In this document: piece by piece, positions 63,456 to 64,000 of the stretch
How positions within the stretch are numbered: position 1 is the first letter of the stretch
How the letters are laid out: each line of letters starts with the position of its first letter
DNA from: Mycobacterium sp. 852013-50091_SCH5140682
GTDB lineage: Bacteria > Actinomycetota > Actinomycetes > Mycobacteriales > Mycobacteriaceae
Assembly (NCBI RefSeq): GCF_001665685.1
Contig: NZ_LZTB01000010.1
Coordinates: 146,661 to 210,660 of the forward strand
DNA length: 64,000 nucleotides
Direction of reading: 5' to 3'
Translations under genes and position numbers: made by a program
Notes under the pieces: generated by a model
Told to the model about the DNA's origin: nothing
The model's database searches: none
The model's input: only the letters and a program-made list of their open reading frames with translations

Positions 63456-63884
63456 ATGAGCGCTGTCGTCGCCCGGGTGGCGGTCACTGAGGATCCCATC
63501 GACCTGACCGAACACGAGGAGCTGGTGGCTCATGAGGCTGCGGGCGCCGTCGTCGGATTCTCGGGCGTGGTCCGCGACCATGACGGCGGCCGCTCGGTGA
63601 CGCGGCTGGAGTACTCCGCCCATCCCACCGCCCTGGAGACGCTGCAGGCGGTTGCGGCCGAAATCGCCGCGGACAGTCCCGGTGTGCGGGCCATTGCGGT
63701 GAGTCACCGCATCGGAGCCCTGAAAATAGGCGACGCCGCCCTGGTGGCCGCTGTGGCAGCGGACCATCGCAGGGCGGCGTTCGAAACCTGTGCCCGTCTC
63801 GTGGATACCGTCAAAGAACGCCTACCGGTGTGGAAGCACCAGCACTTCGCCGACGGCTCCGACGAGTGGGTCAACTCAGCCTGA
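63456..63884 (+). CDS. moaE: Molybdopterin synthase large subunit MoaE
   Basis: A 142-residue MoaE, counterpart of Rv0866 (moaE2). It pairs with MoaD to put sulfur on the pterin precursor. Visible are [20 protein letters not shown] near residue 34, [20 protein letters not shown] with the conserved Arg and Lys, and [18 protein letters not shown] carrying the active-site Lys near 125. The ATG follows a GAGGAG site within the second 32-base repeat copy. A moaD gene is not in the window. Confidence 0.93.
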   Translation: MSAVVARVAVTEDPIDLTEHEELVAHEAAGAVVGFSGVVRDHDGGRSVTRLEYSAHPTALETLQAVAAEIAADSPGVRAIAVSHRIGALKIGDAALVAAVAADHRRAAFETCARLVDTVKERLPVWKHQHFADGSDEWVNSA

Positions 63885-63890
63885 GCGAGC

Positions 63891-63964
63891 TCAGCCGATG
63901 AGCACGTTGCCGTTCAGGCCTTGCTTCTCGATGGCCTGCTGGATCTGCTCCGAGTAGGAGCCGC
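63891..63964 (-). CDS. C-terminal end of an Rpf-like gene (partial)
   Basis: Only about 24 codons remain before the sequence turns into adapter. On the minus strand they read SYSEQIQQAIEKQGLNGNVL and stop. The position directly after moaE on the opposite strand equals that of rpfA (Rv0867c), a resuscitation-promoting peptidoglycan hydrolase. The catalytic domain is missing here, so the identity rests on synteny. Not a broken gene, only an assembly end. Confidence 0.5.
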
Positions 63965-64000
63965 CTGTTATACACATCTGACGCTGCCGACGATCGCATA
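63965..64000. other. Nextera adapter and index read-through (contamination)
   Basis: From 63969 the sequence TATACACATCTGACGCTGCC continues to GACGA, matching the Nextera/Tn5 transposase adapter; four bases of the mosaic end (CTCT) are missing after CTGT at 63965. The last seven bases, TCGCATA, match the start of the reverse complement of Nextera index S522 (TTATGCGA). This is not organismal sequence. Confidence 0.93.

Overview
The window is about two thirds G+C, densely coded, and carries a gene order known from mycobacteria: SRPBCC, pdc, far, SRPBCC, dapC, fadA, fadB, then ercc3/XPB, an Rv0862c-like gene, an Rv0863-like gene, moaC, mog, moaE and the end of an rpf-like gene (the Rv0853c-Rv0867c block of M. 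tuberculosis). Exported small proteins, F420-type (LLM) oxidoreductases, two P450s and an ESX-type secreted protein agree with this. I read it as a fast-growing environmental mycobacterium (Mycolicibacterium-like), inferred from gene content only. No rRNA, tRNA, CRISPR array, IS element or prophage was seen. The last ~36 bases are Nextera sequencing adapter plus index, so the right edge is a raw contig end.

Layout. (1) 0-3.1 kb, + strand: P450, alpha/beta hydrolase and SDR in a translationally coupled operon; the P450 start may lie outside the window. (2) 3.1-8.0 kb, - strand: an MHS-family permease, an OmpR-type response regulator, a sensor kinase and a TAXI solute-binding lipoprotein in one tight operon, preceded by a DUF2834 membrane protein. 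(3) 8.0-11.3 kb: a TetR regulator flanked by two copies of a palindromic operator, a phytoene-dehydrogenase-like flavoprotein and a CtaG-type membrane protein. (4) 11.3-16.1 kb: a giant Ser/Thr kinase-STAND ATPase-LuxR regulator, a UBP zinc-finger protein, an SRPBCC protein and an AhpD-like protein. (5) 16.2-28.2 kb: conserved core with pdc, far, two tandem universal stress proteins behind a DosR-like box, SRPBCC, an LLM oxidoreductase, dapC, an Old Yellow Enzyme and fadAB.

(6) 28.2-56.4 kb is inserted between fadB and ercc3, which are adjacent in M. tuberculosis. It holds an S9 peptidase, a decayed XRE regulator, a methyltransferase, a three-gene cell-envelope/ESX-type cluster (EspC-like domain fused to a lytic transglycosylase, a lipoprotein, and a WXG-like proline-rich protein), a UbiX/UbiD/VdcD hydroxyarylic-acid decarboxylase operon with an AraC regulator, oxidoreductases and transporters, a thiolase, a six-gene operon with two metallo-beta-lactamase-fold hydrolases and two alpha/beta hydrolases, an MmyB-type regulator next to a secreted CDGP protein, and a second P450. 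(7) 56.4-64.0 kb returns to the core: XPB helicase, a membrane-anchored esterase, the Rv0862c-like protein and molybdenum-cofactor genes, with a 32-bp tandem duplication at the mog/moaE junction.

Functionally the window is dominated by catabolism of acyl and aromatic compounds (fadAB, second thiolase, UbiD-type decarboxylase, LLM and OYE reductases, hydrolases) together with its sensing and uptake (two-component system with binding protein, TetR, AraC, LysR, XRE). The strongest candidates for an undescribed system are the permease/TCS/TAXI operon, the EspC-transglycosylase cluster and the twin-metallohydrolase operon.
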